Positions 62,496 to 64,000 of a stretch of DNA of 64,000 nucleotides are shown here, in pieces. A program made the position numbers and the translations under genes. Source of the DNA: Methylococcales symbiont of Hymedesmia sp. n. MRB-2018 (GTDB lineage Bacteria; Pseudomonadota; Gammaproteobacteria; Methylococcales; Methylomonadaceae); contig QPIN01000056.1 in the NCBI GenBank assembly GCA_003666385.1, forward strand, positions 1 through 64,000, read 5' to 3'. How positions within the stretch are numbered: position 1 is the stretch's first letter; the number at the start of each line of letters is the position of its first letter. A model generated the notes under the pieces. It did no database searches and was not told the origin of the DNA. It was given only the letters and a program-made list of their open reading frames with translations.

Positions 62496-62963
62496 TTAAC
62501 GACAGTTTGCAGGAAGGTATTTAGAATCCACTGTTGTAGCTGCCGTTACAGTTCCGTCAGTATTCTTAGCTTTACACACCCATTTAATCTCTTTTACTGG
62601 TACCTCTCCCTTGGTAATAAGTGCACCACCGGATGTTGGAACCAGTTGTAAGACATTTTTACCCTCAGCACCAATAACCTTTGTATAGGTTATTGTAATT
62701 GTGCCATTTTCTTCATTTATATCAATCGAAGCAACAATATCAGTTTTAGCAGGTGGCGTATAACCAGAGTTAAAGTCACTACCAAATACAGCGTTTTCAT
62801 TGACCGCTAGTTTTGCAGCCCTTGCTAAACTAACACCTTCCATTACTTTTGCTCTAATAATATAATATTGATAAGCAGGAATCGCGATAGAAGCTAGAAT
62901 ACCGATAATCGCAACAACGATCATCAATTCAATTAATGTAAAACCTTGCTGTATTTTTTTCAT
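62496..62963 (-). CDS. pilA: Type IV major pilin (PilA-like)
   Basis: Prepilin motif [28 protein letters not shown]. Confidence 0.9.
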   Translation of the reverse strand: MKKIQQGFTLIELMIVVAIIGILASIAIPAYQYYIIRAKVMEGVSLARAAKLAVNENAVFGSDFNSGYTPPAKTDIVASIDINEENGTITITYTKVIGAEGKNVLQLVPTSGGALITKGEVPVKEIKWVCKAKNTDGTVTAATTVDSKYLPANCR

Positions 62964-63023
62964 GATTTTTCCTGAATAAAAATTAAATTTGAGTAAAACT
63001 CATTGCCTTATGTCACATTATCA

Positions 63024-63515
63024 TTATTGAGAGAACTCATTCAAACAAATAAACATTGCATCTTTTACAACTTGCTTTCGAATATTACCTCGATCCCCAA
63101 AAAAAGATCGCCCAACACACTGCTTTTCCTTGTTTTTTATTTTAAAAGCAATATAAACAGCCCCAACTGGTTTTTGCTCAGAACCACCAGTAGGACCGGC
63201 AATACCCGTAACAGCAACCGCTATATCCGCATCACTATTTTCTAATGCACCGTCAACCATCTCTAATGCAACCTGTTTGCTAACCGCACCATATTTTTCT
63301 AATGAAACCTGTTTTACCTGCAACATTTCAATTTTAGACTGATTACTATAAGTGACAAAGCCTCTATCAAACCAAGCAGAGCTTCCAGCAATATCTGTTA
63401 TTGCTTGAGCAAGTCCTCCACCAGTACAAGACTCAGCAGTCACAAGCTTTAGCCCTTTGTGTTTTAATGATTCACCTAATTGTCTAGCCAACTTAACTAA
63501 TTCTTTATCCATCAT
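63024..63515 (-). CDS. pncC: CinA C-terminal family nicotinamide-nucleotide amidohydrolase
   Basis: LVTAESCTGGGLAQAITDIAGSSAWFDRGFVTYSN, VTGIAGPTGG. Confidence 0.93.
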   Translation of the reverse strand: MMDKELVKLARQLGESLKHKGLKLVTAESCTGGGLAQAITDIAGSSAWFDRGFVTYSNQSKIEMLQVKQVSLEKYGAVSKQVALEMVDGALENSDADIAVAVTGIAGPTGGSEQKPVGAVYIAFKIKNKEKQCVGRSFFGDRGNIRKQVVKDAMFICLNEFSQ

Positions 63516-63546
63516 TCAATAAACTATTTATTTGATAGAATAATAG

Positions 63547-64000
63547 TATGCCTACCACAAAAAAAAATACAAGCCAGCACACCCCAATGATGCAACAATA
63601 TTTACGCATCAAATCCCAACACCCGGATACCTTGGTTTTTTACCGCATGGGTGATTTTTATGAATTATTTTTTGATGATGCTGTAAAGGTCTCTGAGTTA
63701 TTAAATATCACCCTGACCAGCAGAGGGCAATCTGCAGGCCAGCCTATTCCTATGGCTGGGCTTCCTCATCACGCCTCTGAAGCTTATGTTGCCAAACTGA
63801 TCAAATATGGTGAGTCTATTGTATTTTGCGAACAAGTCGGAGACCCTGCTACCAGCAAAGGGCCTGTAGAACGTAAAGTCATGAGAACAGTAACACCAGG
63901 AACTGTCACCGACGAAGCATTTCTAGAAGGTCGAAAAGATAATTTTTTAGTAGCGATTTGCACTCATTCCCAAGCTATCGGTATTGCCTGTCTTGATCTT
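63547..64000 (+). CDS. mutS: DNA mismatch repair protein MutS, N-terminal part (runs off window)
   Basis: Manually translated [45 protein letters not shown]...[13 protein letters not shown]. Confidence 0.95.

Noticed and set aside
1-64000. tRNA or rRNA genes
   Set aside because: None recognised by eye; a tRNAscan/Infernal run would be needed to exclude them.

Overview
A 64 kb window of a low-GC gammaproteobacterial chromosome (gene content suggests a Methylococcales-like lineage, low certainty). Conserved housekeeping blocks flank a dense accessory island. Left core: autotransporter barrel fragment, alkB-like, DEAD-box helicase, MFS transporter, uvrA (about 1-7.8 kb). Right core: lapA-like, ihfB, rpsA, cmk, tyrA-aroA fusion, hisC, pheA, serC, gyrA, msrPQ, queC, queE, cpoB, pal, tolBARQ, ybgC, diheme cytochrome peroxidase, type IV pilin, cinA/pncC, start of mutS (about 38-64 kb). 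The roughly 30 kb island (about 7.85-38.05 kb) lies between uvrA and lapA/ihfB. It is packed with restriction/defense modules: a PLD-SNF2 helicase, a BRO-N protein, a truncated C5 methylase with a nonsense-interrupted nuclease-like partner, a Hachiman-like HamA/HamB pair, a frameshifted EcoRI-family methylase, tandem ORF6N genes, DUF262-HNH, VapBC, an IetAS-like AAA ATPase/subtilase pair, two TPR-membrane paralogs, a DUF488 pair, and a DUF262/DUF3696-type ATPase/unknown three-gene operon. Most striking observations: (i) a single intact ORF that joins a RadC N-terminal helix-hairpin-helix domain, an M.HhaI/HinP1I-like C5 methylase and an R.HinP1I-like endonuclease; (ii) two type IIG N-terminal remnants each joined to the 3' end of a housekeeping gene (anmK, yebC), and five scattered copies of a type IIG C-terminal tail, three of them overlapping TPR start codons; (iii) a possibly undescribed DUF262-ATPase-effector operon; (iv) several small non-autonomous palindromic elements, one family with clear 5-bp target duplications. 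All family assignments come from reading motifs and from memory; no searches were run.
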